Shown here: positions 29,978 through 39,373 of the stretch, one piece after another
Position numbering within the stretch: the stretch's first letter is position 1
Layout of the letters: each line of letters opens with the position of its first letter
From: Ktedonobacter sp. SOSP1-85
GTDB lineage: Bacteria; Chloroflexota; Ktedonobacteria; Ktedonobacterales; Ktedonobacteraceae
DNA length: 64,000 nucleotides
Direction: 5' to 3'
Assembly: GCF_016587415.1 (NCBI RefSeq)
Contig: NZ_BNJI01000001.1
Coordinates: forward strand, 2,147,501-2,211,500
Notes under the pieces: generated by a model
Told to the model about the DNA's origin: nothing
Databases searched by the model: none
Seen by the model: the letters and a program-made list of their open reading frames with translations, nothing else
Program-made: the position numbers and the translations under genes

Positions 29978-31142
29978 TTACCCCGCGTCCACAGCCAAGT
30001 TTACGCCATCGTCCGAGCCAGTACCGGTGGCGACTTGATCTATGAGCCCGATCAAGCGTAAGGCTTCCCGCAGCACATTCTGAGCGGCATTGTGATCCCG
30101 ATCTTGCGGAAATTGATAGTACGGACATGAGGGATTCTGACAAGTAAACACCCGGTCTTTGAGCGTCATGTCTTCCCATGTCCACCCGCAGCAGTGACAG
30201 GTTTTGACTTCCAGGAAAGAAGCGGCCCACCTTGATCACCTGTCCCCCGCGTTGCGCGACCTTGGCCTCCAGCAGACGCCTGAGCGCGCCCAGCGAGGCA
30301 TCAGAGAAGGAGCGAGCCAGGCGTCGGTTCTTGAGGAGTCCCTTGAGGTTCAAGGTTTCCACTCCCACGATCCCATAACTGTCCGCCAGTCGGGTGGTCA
30401 GTTTCTGGAGCGCATCTTCGCGTAGACAGGTAATACGGTAGTGCAGGCGTGCGACCTGCCTGCGGGCTTGCTCCCGGTTGTTTGATCCTGGTTTGCGGCG
30501 ATGCAGGCGCTTGTTCGCCCGGCGCAGTTTCCCCAGAGCCGTTTTGAGGAAAGCTTGGTTCTCGACTCCCTCTCCCGTACTCAAGGTCGCCAGGTGGTTG
30601 AGCCCCACATCGATGCCCACCGCCGCCGATTTCTTCACCGGGATCTCATCAGGCATCTCCACCTGGATCGAGACAAACCACCAGTCCGCGGTTTTGGTGA
30701 TCCGAGCACTGGTGACCTTGCCAGCAAAGCGGAGATTCTCGGCCATATTCACCCATCCGAGCTTGGGAACCCACATGCGATGATCCCCAAGTTCAAACTG
30801 ATCGTTGGCGAGATAGAAGCTGGGTTTACTGCGCTTCTTGCTTTTCAACTTCGGGTGACAGGCTTTGCCTTCAAAAAAGGCTGTAAAGGCTTTTCCCAGG
30901 TCCAGGAACGGCTGATCCGAGGCGTTCTTGGTGACCTCCCAGGTCCAAGGGAATTGCTCGCGCCGGATTTCATTGAAGTGCTTCTTGAGTTTCAAGGCGG
31001 TCGGTTTCTCCCCCGCCTCATACTGCCGATTCCATTCGGCCAGCGCCCAATTCCACACGAATCGTGCAACCCCTGCTGCTTTCGCCAAGTAGACGTGTTG
31101 TTCTTTGGTTGGATGCAGGCGTATTTTATGCGCACGAATCAT
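29978..31142 (-). pseudogene. tnpB: Frameshifted IS200/IS605-family tnpB (RNA-guided nuclease)
   Basis: The protein starts with the standard TnpB pattern (IRLHPTKEQ, FVWNWALAEWN) and carries RuvC motif I (GIDVGLNHLATLSTG) and the Glu of motif II (VGVETLNLKGLL). Near 30201-30210 one extra base shifts the frame. The proper continuation, with the zinc ribbon (KTCHCCGWTWEDM, CQNPSC) and the last catalytic Asp (DRDHNAAQNVL), lies in the next frame and stops at 29978. As written, translation runs on in the wrong frame to 29808. Loss of the zinc ribbon and the last RuvC Asp should abolish nuclease function. No tnpA transposase is nearby, so this is a stranded solo element. Confidence 0.85.
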
Positions 31143-31543
31143 GTGTTCACTCCACTTATTCTACACTAAACTATCTCATGCCCTTTTTATTATAGAACGC
31201 TTATTCTTCTTTGTCAAGGAAAAAGCTTTGTATGCTCCTTGATACCCTCTCAATACATTTTCTTCGCTTTTGGTCAGCTGTTAAATTCTCTTTTCGAACT
31301 CACGCATCAACTTCTCCACCTAATTTTTGTATCAAGATATTCCCATTATGACCTTTTATACGTTATACTAGAGCAAGGTACTCTTCATGCAAACAGCAAG
31401 AAGGGCAAGCCCCTATTCCATGGTCAGCCCGGTTTACGCATGCTCTCCCTTCGGGAAACGTTCGTAGAGAAGAGGATAGGCGGTGTCATACAAAGAGAAA
31501 TGATGGCGACGCCGCGTTGGTAGATAGAAGAGGGAATCGCATT
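31143..31543. other. AT-rich intergenic region
   Basis: About 400 bp between the tnpB start and the TPR gene. It should hold the TPR promoter and the tnpB left end. An open frame at 31239-31523 has no recognisable product or ribosome-binding site. No terminal hairpin of the element could be fixed. Confidence 0.45.
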
Positions 31544-32932
31544 ATGACCGACTCACATGACCTTGTTCGCTTCAATCTGTTTCAGCAGCTTGTTGAGTGG
31601 CTCCACTGCAACCAGCAGGATACACATAAGGGGCGTTTTTACCTCGAAAGACACCTCCCTCTAACCGAAGATCATAGTGACAAAGAGCTTGAACGCCTGA
31701 TTAGAGCTCATGTAGAAGAGCATACCGAGCTCAAGCAACAGCTAGAATTTCACCTGCAACTGCTCCAGGAGGTACGCAGGCGCGGTGGCACACGCCAGGC
31801 GGTACGCGACGCCTATGTGAATCACTATGGTGGCCTGGTGCTTGATATCCCGGATTGGCTACATGTCTACCTTGAGCAGCGCAGCTATCTGGTCCTCCTC
31901 AACCGGCCTGAACGCACGCGCAGGCGGCAGGCGGAGATCCTACAGGAGGCTTTAAAGCGTACGGAGGCGGACGCCAAGGCACGCGCCGAGATCTGCGCGG
32001 CCCTGCGCAACGAAATCGGTATGCTCCTCATCTCGGGCGCGCAATATGCCACGCAGGAGCTCCAGGTCAAAGCCCTTGAGGACGCCATCGTCCTGCATAA
32101 ACTGGCCCTCAAGACCTTTACCCCGGCGCGCTACCCTCTCCAGCATGCCCAAACTCAGTTACTCCTGGGAACCGCTTACCTCCAATATGGCTTCAGTGGC
32201 CAGGATAAAATGCTTGAGCAGGCCATGACCGCGTTCCAGGTAGCCCAGCGCACCTTCACACTAAAGGAGCATCCCGAGGAATGGCTCAAGCTCCAGACCT
32301 TGCTTGGCAAGGCCTTGCTCAAACGCCCCAAAGGGAAACCCGCGCAGAACATCGAGCAGGCCCTTGAGTATCAACAGACGGCGCTTCAACACATTACCTC
32401 TGATACACCCTCTGAAACGCTTGCCCTTATCCATGTGCATCGGGGTGACTGCTACTACCTGCGCCGGTCAGGTGAGCGCACAGAGAACCTCATCCAGGCT
32501 AAGAATTGTTATCGCCAGGCCCTGCACATCTTCTCTCCCAGCCAGACACCAGAGGAATGGGCCACGACCCATATCCGCCTGGCGGCCATCTTCCAGGCCC
32601 TTCCCTGGCAGGATGAGCAGCAGCACGACCGCAACCTGCATTGCGCCATTGTCTGTTATGAAGAGGCGCTCCGCACCTATCACCCCGATGTCTACCTTGT
32701 CGAATACGCCTCGACCCTCGTCAGCCTGGGCTATACGCATAAGCAGCGCCTGAGCGGTGACCGTGTGCATAACCTGCAACAGGCCTCCAGGTGCTTCCGT
32801 AGCGCGCTCCACGTCTTCACCAGCAACACCTTCCCCGCCTACTATCGCCAGACCCTGCTCAGCCTGGCCGAATCGGAACGCCTGCGCAAGGAGACCCTCC
32901 AGCAGCAACTCAGCTCACCCTTGAGAGGATAG
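31544..32932 (+). CDS. Tetratricopeptide-repeat protein
   Basis: A 462-residue cytoplasmic helical-repeat protein. The first 130 residues are helical and hydrophilic (VEEHTELKQQLEFHLQLLQEV). From about residue 145 on there are repeated units of the TPR/CHAT-associated kind, with the recurring pattern ALxxFTPARYPLQHAQTQ, AFQVAQRTFTLKEHPEEW, CYRQALHIFSPSQTPEEWA and CYEEALRTYHPDVYLVEYA. TPRs scaffold protein-protein contacts; no enzymatic domain is attached. The ATG at 31544 has GAGGGA upstream, better than the GTG/ATG at 31517. The gene stands alone and ends at a long hairpin. Confidence 0.82.
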   Translation: MTDSHDLVRFNLFQQLVEWLHCNQQDTHKGRFYLERHLPLTEDHSDKELERLIRAHVEEHTELKQQLEFHLQLLQEVRRRGGTRQAVRDAYVNHYGGLVLDIPDWLHVYLEQRSYLVLLNRPERTRRRQAEILQEALKRTEADAKARAEICAALRNEIGMLLISGAQYATQELQVKALEDAIVLHKLALKTFTPARYPLQHAQTQLLLGTAYLQYGFSGQDKMLEQAMTAFQVAQRTFTLKEHPEEWLKLQTLLGKALLKRPKGKPAQNIEQALEYQQTALQHITSDTPSETLALIHVHRGDCYYLRRSGERTENLIQAKNCYRQALHIFSPSQTPEEWATTHIRLAAIFQALPWQDEQQHDRNLHCAIVCYEEALRTYHPDVYLVEYASTLVSLGYTHKQRLSGDRVHNLQQASRCFRSALHVFTSNTFPAYYRQTLLSLAESERLRKETLQQQLSSPLRG

Positions 32933-32952
32933 CCTTCGCGCCTACAACACTT

Positions 32953-33026
32953 AAATATTCTGGTGGGTATGGATGTGTGGCGTGGGCATTCACCCACGCC
33001 ACACATCCATACCCACCAGAATATTT
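32953..33026. terminator. Long hairpin, 34-bp perfect stem, T-rich 3' side
   Basis: Arms 32953-32986 and 32993-33026 with a CATTCA loop. The right arm ends in ATATTT followed by TTATC, so in the plus direction it resembles an intrinsic terminator of the TPR gene. A partial flank motif TTCGCGCCTACAAC lies at 32935-32948. Confidence 0.8.
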
Positions 33027-33036
33027 TTATCTATCC

Positions 33037-33064
33037 TTGAATACTTTACTGAATGCGCTATAAT
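33037..33064 (+). promoter_or_regulatory. Sigma-70-like promoter of ilvD with long leader
   Basis: TTGAAT (33037-33042), a 16-bp spacer and TATAAT (33059-33064). Transcription from here would give a leader of about 265 nt before ilvD. I could not identify a T-box or a known riboswitch in it. Confidence 0.6.
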
Positions 33065-33336
33065 AGATTGCAATATCCAGAGAAAGGCGCGACCCCGCGT
33101 CCAAGCACTTTTCAGTTTGTCTATCTATCGGATATCTTTTTGCTGACCTGGCAACCACGATGTCATAGTGATTGCCTTGTGCCAATGATGGCCTTCTGGT
33201 GTGAACAGCCTATGAGGAAAGTTGCTGATACGTCTACCTGCTTTTCTATCAGCCTGGATACAACGCAGTATTTCTTCACCCTATCCTCCTGGTCAGCAAG
33301 TCATAGCCGATCCACATGAAAGGATGCGTTGCCAGC

Positions 33337-35043
33337 ATGTCAGAGACCGAGAAATCTACGCATACGACCTCCAGGGAACTCAATAGCCGCAGCAAGGCCA
33401 TTACTGAGGGCGAGATACGCGCCCCCAACCGCTCTATGCTGCGCGCGGTCGGTTTTACCGATGAGGACTTCCAGAAGCCAATGATCGGCATCGCCAGCAC
33501 CTGGGCCGAGATTACGCCCTGCAACTCACATATCAATCGCCTGGCGGAGAAGGTCAAGGAAGGTGTACGCGTTGGCGGAGGCGCCCCCCAGATCTTCGGC
33601 ACCATCACCGTTAGCGATGGCATCTCCATGGGTACCGAGGGCATGAAATACTCGCTTCCCAGCCGCGAGGTGATCGCCGACTCTATCGAGCTTGTGAGCA
33701 ACGCGCAGCGTTTTGACGGCGTTATCGCCCTTGGCGGCTGCGATAAGAATATGCCTGGCTGTTTGATGGCCCTGGCGCGTCTCGACATTCCCAGTATTTT
33801 TGTCTATGGTGGCACCATCCTTCCCGGCACCTGTCGCGGGCATGATGTCGATATCGTGAGCGTCTTCGAAGCGGTCGGCAAATATAGCGCCGGGCAGATC
33901 AGTCGCGAAGAATTGAAGGAGATCGAGTGCAACGCCATTCCCGGCGCTGGCTCCTGCGGCGGCATGTACACCGCCAACACCATGGCCTCCTCAATTGAGG
34001 CCCTGGGCATGTCTCTCCCCGGCAGTTCATCCGCACCCGCCGTCACTGCGCGCAAGGCCATGGATTGCTACGAGGCGGGACAGGCTGTGGTACGCCTGAT
34101 CGAGCGCCAGTTGACGCCACGCCAGATCATGACGAGGGCGGCCTTTGAGAACGCGATCACGCTGGTCATGGCCCTGGGTGGCTCAACCAACGCCGTTCTC
34201 CACCTGATCGCCATCGCGCGCCAGATGGACCTTCCCCTGACCATCGACGACTTTACACGCATCGGCAAGAAGGTTCCTCACCTCGCCGACCTCAAGCCAG
34301 GCGGACGCTTCGCCATGGCGGACCTGGATAAAGTCGGCGGCGTACAGGCCGTCCTGAAATACCTCCTGAACACTGGCTTCATCAATGGCGACGTGCTGAC
34401 AGTGACGGGTAAGACCCTGGCGGAGAATCTGGAGAGCGCCCCCGATCTGGCACAGGGCCAGGAGATTGTCATGCCGCTTGAGCAGCCACTACATCCCAGT
34501 GGTCCCCTGGTCATCCTCAAGGGCAACCTGGCTCCCGAGGGCGCGGTCTGTAAGATTGCCGGTCTGAAGGTCACAACCCACCGTGGTCCCGCCAAGGTCT
34601 TCAACTCTGAGGAAGAGACCTTTGAGGCCATCATGAACCATAAAATCACCCACGGCGATGTGGTTGTAATTCGCTACGAAGGTCCGAAGGGCGGTCCCGG
34701 CATGCGCGAGATGCTCGCGGTAACCGCGGCCCTCGTTGGACAGGGCTATGGCGAGACGGTTGGCCTGATTACCGATGGACGCTTCTCGGGCGGCACACAC
34801 GGTATGGTCGTCGGACACATCGCTCCCGAGGCCCAGGTTGGCGGTCCCATCGCTATCGTGCAGAATGGCGACATCATCACCATCGACGCGGACAACAACC
34901 TGCTCGCTCTCGACCTCAGCGATGAGGAGATCGCCGCGCGCTTTAAGAACTGGCAGGCACCCGAGTCACGCTACAAAACCGGCGTTATCGCCAAGTACGC
35001 CAAGCTCGTTACCTCCGCCTCCGAAGGCGCAGTTACTCAATAA
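33337..35043 (+). CDS. ilvD: Dihydroxy-acid dehydratase
   Basis: IlvD dehydrates 2,3-dihydroxy-isovalerate and -methylvalerate to the 2-keto acids of valine and isoleucine synthesis. The iron-sulfur cluster cysteines are visible in ITPCNSH (about C62), [10 protein letters not shown] (about C135) and [12 protein letters not shown] (about C207). The C-terminal half carries [19 protein letters not shown] with the catalytic serine. Length (568 residues) is normal. The ATG at 33337 follows AAAGGA at about 12-bp spacing; an ATG at 33316 is possible. The gene is not with other ilv genes; it has its own promoter and long leader. Confidence 0.95.
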   Translation: MSETEKSTHTTSRELNSRSKAITEGEIRAPNRSMLRAVGFTDEDFQKPMIGIASTWAEITPCNSHINRLAEKVKEGVRVGGGAPQIFGTITVSDGISMGTEGMKYSLPSREVIADSIELVSNAQRFDGVIALGGCDKNMPGCLMALARLDIPSIFVYGGTILPGTCRGHDVDIVSVFEAVGKYSAGQISREELKEIECNAIPGAGSCGGMYTANTMASSIEALGMSLPGSSSAPAVTARKAMDCYEAGQAVVRLIERQLTPRQIMTRAAFENAITLVMALGGSTNAVLHLIAIARQMDLPLTIDDFTRIGKKVPHLADLKPGGRFAMADLDKVGGVQAVLKYLLNTGFINGDVLTVTGKTLAENLESAPDLAQGQEIVMPLEQPLHPSGPLVILKGNLAPEGAVCKIAGLKVTTHRGPAKVFNSEEETFEAIMNHKITHGDVVVIRYEGPKGGPGMREMLAVTAALVGQGYGETVGLITDGRFSGGTHGMVVGHIAPEAQVGGPIAIVQNGDIITIDADNNLLALDLSDEEIAARFKNWQAPESRYKTGVIAKYAKLVTSASEGAVTQ

Positions 35044-35058
35044 AATCATCTCATTCAT

Positions 35059-35126
35059 CCTATCGAGGAACAGAAGGACCGTGGGGCGAACGCGTTCGCC
35101 CCACGGTCCTTCTGTTCCTCGATAGG
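35059..35126. terminator. Perfect 68-bp palindrome between convergent genes
   Basis: Two 34-bp arms join at GAACG/CGTTC with no loop. It begins 16 bp after the ilvD stop and ends 4 bp before the stop of the convergent SRPBCC gene. Confidence 0.82.
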
Positions 35127-35129
35127 GGC

Positions 35130-35678
35130 TTATTTCTCGCGTTTGCGGCTGATGATAAAGCCAATGATCGCGCCTACGACCAGCAGGGGAATGTAGAGGT
35201 TTTTATATGACTTTGCATTCACAGCGGGGAGGTTCTCGCCCGTGATACGGCTGTTCAAGCGAGCGAGGACATCGCCATAGATATTGCGTAGACCAAGAGG
35301 TGCAAAGGTACGTTCAAAGAAGCCGCCAATGCCACTGCTACCGCTCCACTCGCTGGCAACCCCCACACGCGTCTGTGTGCCACCGCTCTCAGGCGAGACG
35401 GTCCAGGTGGTGACAAACGAGGAATCATAATCACGCTCGCGCAGGACCTTGCCTTTCACGACCTCTTCGACCTTCATACGGTAGTTGCGCTCGCGATTGG
35501 CCGCATGCAGGCGATACTGCACGACCGTCCCCTCGCCCTGTCCCCCCTTCTCGACCCGGTAGTCCTGGAAGTTCTCGGGTAGAAACTGCTCGCGCCGCTT
35601 ATAATCGCTAAGGATAGCATACACATCAGCGGGCTTCGCATTCACAATACGCTCATTTGTGACGACAATCTGGCTCAT
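35130..35678 (-). CDS. Tail-anchored SRPBCC family protein
   Basis: A 182-residue protein with a START-like SRPBCC domain (about 1-150; NERIVNAKPADVYAILSDYKRREQF at the start, GGTQTRVGVASEW near the end of the sheet) followed by one C-terminal membrane helix (YIPLLVVGAIIGFII) and a short basic tail. The domain would face the cytoplasm and could handle a lipid or quinone-like ligand at the membrane, as in coenzyme Q-binding relatives; this is inference. The ATG at 35678 has GGAAGG at 8-bp spacing; the upstream ATG at 35693 does not. Confidence 0.8.
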   Translation of the reverse strand: MSQIVVTNERIVNAKPADVYAILSDYKRREQFLPENFQDYRVEKGGQGEGTVVQYRLHAANRERNYRMKVEEVVKGKVLRERDYDSSFVTTWTVSPESGGTQTRVGVASEWSGSSGIGGFFERTFAPLGLRNIYGDVLARLNSRITGENLPAVNAKSYKNLYIPLLVVGAIIGFIISRKREK

Positions 35679-35814
35679 ATCTATACCTTCCAATCTACTT
35701 TTATCCCACCTGGGAAGAGCTTTTTAGCTTTTTGCTAGAGTGCGTTGAGAGAGAAAATCCCCCTATTTCCTATCATATCACCAGTATGGAAGGTATGAGA
35801 CCGTGAGAAGAAAA

Positions 35815-35877
35815 GGGGTAATAGTGTAGGGAGCCATGGCAGTCGCAGGCTGCCATGGCTCCCTACACTATTACCCC
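35815..35877. terminator. Long hairpin, 28-bp perfect stem
   Basis: Arms 35815-35842 and 35850-35877 with loop TCGCAGG. On the minus strand the tip reads GGCAGCCTGCGACTGCC, near the family consensus. It lies 22 bp beyond the stop of the minus-strand small protein gene. Confidence 0.8.
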
Positions 35878-35899
35878 AAATAGAATAGCAGATTGTATG

Positions 35900-36106
35900 C
35901 TACTGCTTCTCATCCCACATATGCGCATACACAACGAGCGACTCGTCGAGCGGAATTTTGACCCACTCTTCGGTATTAAGCGGGGGCTGGTTTCGCTCCA
36001 ACTGGTGATCCGCATCCAGGCGAGTCATGAGCGCAGGCTCCCTCAAAGCATCCAATGCGGGAATATACATAAAGAAATCTTCTTGCACAAATACCTGTTG
36101 ACTCAT
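35900..36106 (-). CDS. Small hypothetical protein
   Basis: A 68-residue acidic soluble protein (MSQQVFVQEDFFMYIPAL...). The ATG is preceded by AAAGGAT at 9-bp spacing and the gene ends before a family hairpin, so it is probably real. No domain recognised. It lies upstream of the tail-anchored SRPBCC gene on the same strand but is separated from it by the hairpin. Confidence 0.6.
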   Translation of the reverse strand: MSQQVFVQEDFFMYIPALDALREPALMTRLDADHQLERNQPPLNTEEWVKIPLDESLVVYAHMWDEKQ

Positions 36107-36406
36107 GCCCAGTATCCTTTCTGAACCACACCTACCATTGTGAATTATGTATCGTCTCGCCGAGAAGCTTTCGATAGTCTTAGTATAGCAAGTGAATATA
36201 AAGAGAAGGTGAATGTTGGATTAGGATATTATCAGAAAATTTATGGATGCTTAGAATGACATAAAATAATCTACATTATCTCAACATTTCATAGTCCTAC
36301 AGTACTTCTTTTGGATAATCTGGCGCATTCTACGTCTTATTTAGTAGGAGAGAGGTAGAATTCCACATCTACTAACCGCAAAGAGAAACCGTGTATAGAG
36401 GAGAAA
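36107..36406. other. AT-rich intergenic region before the kinase leader
   Basis: About 300 bp of AT-rich DNA between divergent genes; promoters for both should lie here. Several TATAAT-like hexamers occur but none with a convincing -35 partner. Confidence 0.4.
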
Positions 36407-36467
36407 ATGACATATGCTCTTTAAAGAAGGCTCACTTATTCTCTAGCTAATTTTTTAAAGAGCTTTT
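36407..36467 (+). promoter_or_regulatory. Candidate attenuator: five-codon ORF and terminator upstream of kinase gene
   Basis: A tiny ORF (MTYAL, ATG at 36407, stop at 36422-36424) follows a strong AGAGGAGAAA. Its last codons lie in the left arm of a hairpin, GCTCTTTAAA (36416-36425) with TTTAAAGAGC (36454-36463), followed by TTTT. A ribosome on the ORF would block the stem. The role is inferred. Confidence 0.45.
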
Positions 36468-36488
36468 GTTACGGTAAAGGTGGGTGCA

Positions 36489-38129
36489 ATGATTACAGAG
36501 GACGATTTATTAGGGAGAACTCTTGGCGACTATCAGTTGACCAGGCGCCTGGGGCAGGGTGGAATGAGTGTGATCTACCTGGCCAAGTGGCTCTCGACGC
36601 AGCCGCGCTTTGTAGCAGTGAAGATACTGCGACCACCCAGGCGCGAGAATGCCGAGGATTTTGCCACCTTCCGAGAGCGCTTTCGCCGCGAAGCCCGCAT
36701 CATTGCCAGGCTCAGGCATCCACATATCGTGCCCATTTATGATTATGGCGAAGAGGATGATTTAGCCTATATCGTGATGCAGTATGAGAAGAGTAGCCTG
36801 GAAGGAGTTCTCAAAACGCGAGGCTCTCTCTCGCTTGAGCGCACCAGCACCTATCTCGCACAGATCTGTGAGGCGCTCGATTATGCGCATGGCAAGGGCA
36901 TTATTCATCGTGACCTCAAACCAAGCAATATTCTGCTGGATGAAAATAACCAGGCAGTATTAGCGGATTTTGGTATCTCGCGCATCCGCATCAGCAATAA
37001 TCCTTATGACCAGGTCACACTGACGGGCACGGATATTGTCCTGGGCACACCTGCCTACATGGCACCAGAGATGTTTCGAACGCGCGAATTCGACTACAGC
37101 GTGGACATCTATGCCCTGGGCATCATTCTCTATGAGATGCTGAGTGGAGATCTCCCTTTCAAAGGGAGAGAGATTGACCTGATGGAGCAACACGAGCGGA
37201 AACCGCTCCCCTCCTTGTATGAGCGCCATTTTAAGATTCCCAGGGCAGTGGACCAGGTCCTGAGCAAGGCAGCGGCTAAGCGCCCAGGAGATCGGTATCT
37301 GCGGGCCAGCGAATTAGCGCGTGACTTTCACCGGGCCATCCAGCCCCTGTCGCGTCCAGCGGCTACTACCTACGAGCCACCACCGTCTTACCCAGGCCAG
37401 CGCTCCTCCAACAAGCACCAGGCCGTAAGACCTCCGCATCACCTGCATGGCGAGGTAGGGGGTATGCAAGATCTCCCACTGCGTCCAGCAGCGCCGCACC
37501 GCAACGAGCCTATCAACAATAGAGGCAACAGCCGGTCGCCAGTCTCCGTTCCTCCACGAGCGCATAACTCTAAGCCCCCTGGAGGCTTGCAGAGAGAGCC
37601 AGGCAGGAGCAGGCCACCAGTGCAACGCACACCGTCCAAACGCAAAAGCGTGGATGTCTTCTGGCTGAGCGTGGCCTTGATCTTGGTAGTGGGTATTGGC
37701 ATCTATGCGTTTAGTGGACAACAAGGCGGCTCTGTCCAATCTACCACGCCAACAACCACCGCGCCTACCACGGTTACAACCGTCCAGGCGCCAGTCGCGC
37801 CAACCGTAGACGATGCGAAGAACGCCTTCAGTCAATACAATGATTACATCAATCAGCGGCAGTTTAACCAGGCCTATCAGATGTTAGGTCCTCAAAAGAA
37901 GCAGAAGATATCCCTTCAAGAATTCACGAACGGCTTCACCAATACGAAGAGGCAGTCCATCACCTTTAAGCAAGTTGTGCCAGGCGCGAACCCGAACCAG
38001 TTTCGCGTCGAGGTCATCATCACAGCAACCGAAGTAGGCCGTACACGTACCTATGATTGGCAGGGCACCATGACCCGCCTCGCGAATGGCACCTGGCAGA
38101 TCGACAACTACAGCCAGCATCAAATCTAA
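36489..38129 (+). CDS. Membrane serine/threonine protein kinase with extracytoplasmic NTF2-like domain
   Basis: A Hanks-type kinase of about 546 residues. The kinase domain (about 15-285) has LGQGGMSVIYLA, Lys 45, HRDLKPSN (140) and DFGIS (160), plus the activation-loop end GTPAYMAPE. A proline-rich linker (about 290-385) leads to a single membrane helix (about 388-408). Outside is a Thr/Pro spacer and a domain of about 105 residues (AKNAFSQYNDYINQRQFNQA..., TMTRLANGTWQIDNY) with the pattern of NTF2-like/DUF4878 folds, probably a sensor. The ATG at 36489 follows GGTGGG. The gene has a candidate attenuator leader. Confidence 0.9.
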   Translation: MITEDDLLGRTLGDYQLTRRLGQGGMSVIYLAKWLSTQPRFVAVKILRPPRRENAEDFATFRERFRREARIIARLRHPHIVPIYDYGEEDDLAYIVMQYEKSSLEGVLKTRGSLSLERTSTYLAQICEALDYAHGKGIIHRDLKPSNILLDENNQAVLADFGISRIRISNNPYDQVTLTGTDIVLGTPAYMAPEMFRTREFDYSVDIYALGIILYEMLSGDLPFKGREIDLMEQHERKPLPSLYERHFKIPRAVDQVLSKAAAKRPGDRYLRASELARDFHRAIQPLSRPAATTYEPPPSYPGQRSSNKHQAVRPPHHLHGEVGGMQDLPLRPAAPHRNEPINNRGNSRSPVSVPPRAHNSKPPGGLQREPGRSRPPVQRTPSKRKSVDVFWLSVALILVVGIGIYAFSGQQGGSVQSTTPTTTAPTTVTTVQAPVAPTVDDAKNAFSQYNDYINQRQFNQAYQMLGPQKKQKISLQEFTNGFTNTKRQSITFKQVVPGANPNQFRVEVIITATEVGRTRTYDWQGTMTRLANGTWQIDNYSQHQI

Positions 38130-38212
38130 CACGCGCTGCCCCAAGCCCTAGCGGTATGTCAGCTAAGCGCCCACATCGGCCATACCAGCCCATAAATCTA
38201 CCACTAATCTTA

Positions 38213-39133
38213 CTATTGTTGCTGGCTCACCCATTGCAACATGTGGCGGCTATTCTGGTTATGAACCCAGCGATAAAACTCATCATCCTCGCATGGTTCC
38301 TCCAGGGTCGCAATCGCCTCCTCAAAGGAGAAGCCCAGCAGGTTCGAGGCGGTTTTGAGCTCGTCTTCTGTGAACTGGCGAGGCGAATGCGAGAGCAGCA
38401 GGCGCGCTCGCCGCTCAATTTCGCGGAAGTAGGCCAGGTTCCCGGTCAGCGTCGCAATGCTGTTGCGTTTGCCATGCCCACAGAGGACACGCTCAGGTTG
38501 CAACGCGCTCAGGCGCTCAAGCGAGCTTAGCATAAGGGGCACGGCCTGGGCGCTCTCCAGAGAAGGCAGGGGAAACTCCGCCGCGTCGAAGGCCAGCAAG
38601 AGGCGTAGCTCTGGAATCCAGAGCGAGACCTGGTCCCGCTGGTGCCCCGGCGTATGCAAGAGTTGCAGGGTCAGATCGCCGCCCTCAATAGTCAACAGAT
38701 CGTTGAACGTCAGCATAGGCGGGCGCAGTACGACATGCTGGAAACAATCAAAGCGTTTTTGATACTCATCCAGGCCCTCCTGTGCCTCTTTGGTCAACAT
38801 ACGCTCACGGCAGGAGGCATGGGCGATGATCGGCGCGGCATGGCGACCCTGGAAATAATTATTGCCCCAGGTGTGATCCCAATCGGCATGACTATTGACG
38901 ACCAGGAGCTGCCGCCCCGCAAGCTCACTCTGTACCTCACCTAGCACAGCCTCCATATCCTCGGGGCAGAGCAGGGTATCGCACACCACTACATAGTCGC
39001 GCGTGATGATAGCGTATGCGTCCACCTCCATCAGGCCCTTCTCCTCGCTCTCGGCAAAGGCAGAACGAAAGACACGCACACGCTCATCCCCACTCAACCC
39101 CTTGACGCTCTCAAACCTTTTTATATATGCCAA
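38213..39133 (-). CDS. MBL-fold metallo-hydrolase
   Basis: A 306-residue metallo-beta-lactamase-fold enzyme. The metal motif is SHADWDHTWGN: the usual second histidine of HxHxDH is replaced by Asp, a variant seen in a subgroup of the superfamily. Other metal-site elements are HTPGH (about 170) and the Asp in LAFDAAEFP, with the final His probably in CGHGKR. This suggests a glyoxalase II-like hydrolase with an altered metal site; the substrate is unknown. The C-terminal 80 residues are a helical extension. The gene is convergent with the kinase gene. Confidence 0.82.
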   Translation of the reverse strand: MAYIKRFESVKGLSGDERVRVFRSAFAESEEKGLMEVDAYAIITRDYVVVCDTLLCPEDMEAVLGEVQSELAGRQLLVVNSHADWDHTWGNNYFQGRHAAPIIAHASCRERMLTKEAQEGLDEYQKRFDCFQHVVLRPPMLTFNDLLTIEGGDLTLQLLHTPGHQRDQVSLWIPELRLLLAFDAAEFPLPSLESAQAVPLMLSSLERLSALQPERVLCGHGKRNSIATLTGNLAYFREIERRARLLLSHSPRQFTEDELKTASNLLGFSFEEAIATLEEPCEDDEFYRWVHNQNSRHMLQWVSQQQ

Positions 39134-39373
39134 AGAAGCACCTCAGCCAGCCAAAAAGCAATCAATCAGTAAAAACAGTATATAAAACCGTCTCTCATTG
39201 CGCAAGTCCAGGCATTTTCAATCCATACCTCCCCTTTTTGGCACACTTTTGTGTAAAATAGCAAATTTCTGGGGTAGAAGGATGGTATAATTTCCACAAT
39301 TCTTCCTTCTTTCAATGGGGAACTGATCGAAGAGCAAATTAAAATCCACTGTACAAAAGGGAGAGGACCGTCT

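Noticed and set aside
29808..30200. C-terminal extension of TnpB in the uninterrupted frame
   Set aside because: The sequence after 30210 in this frame is low in conserved residues, while the next frame encodes the expected zinc ribbon and RuvC aspartate. It is a frameshift product.
31239..31523. Open frame of 94 codons before the TPR gene
   Set aside because: No family resemblance, no ribosome-binding site, in an AT-rich gap next to a mobile-element remnant.
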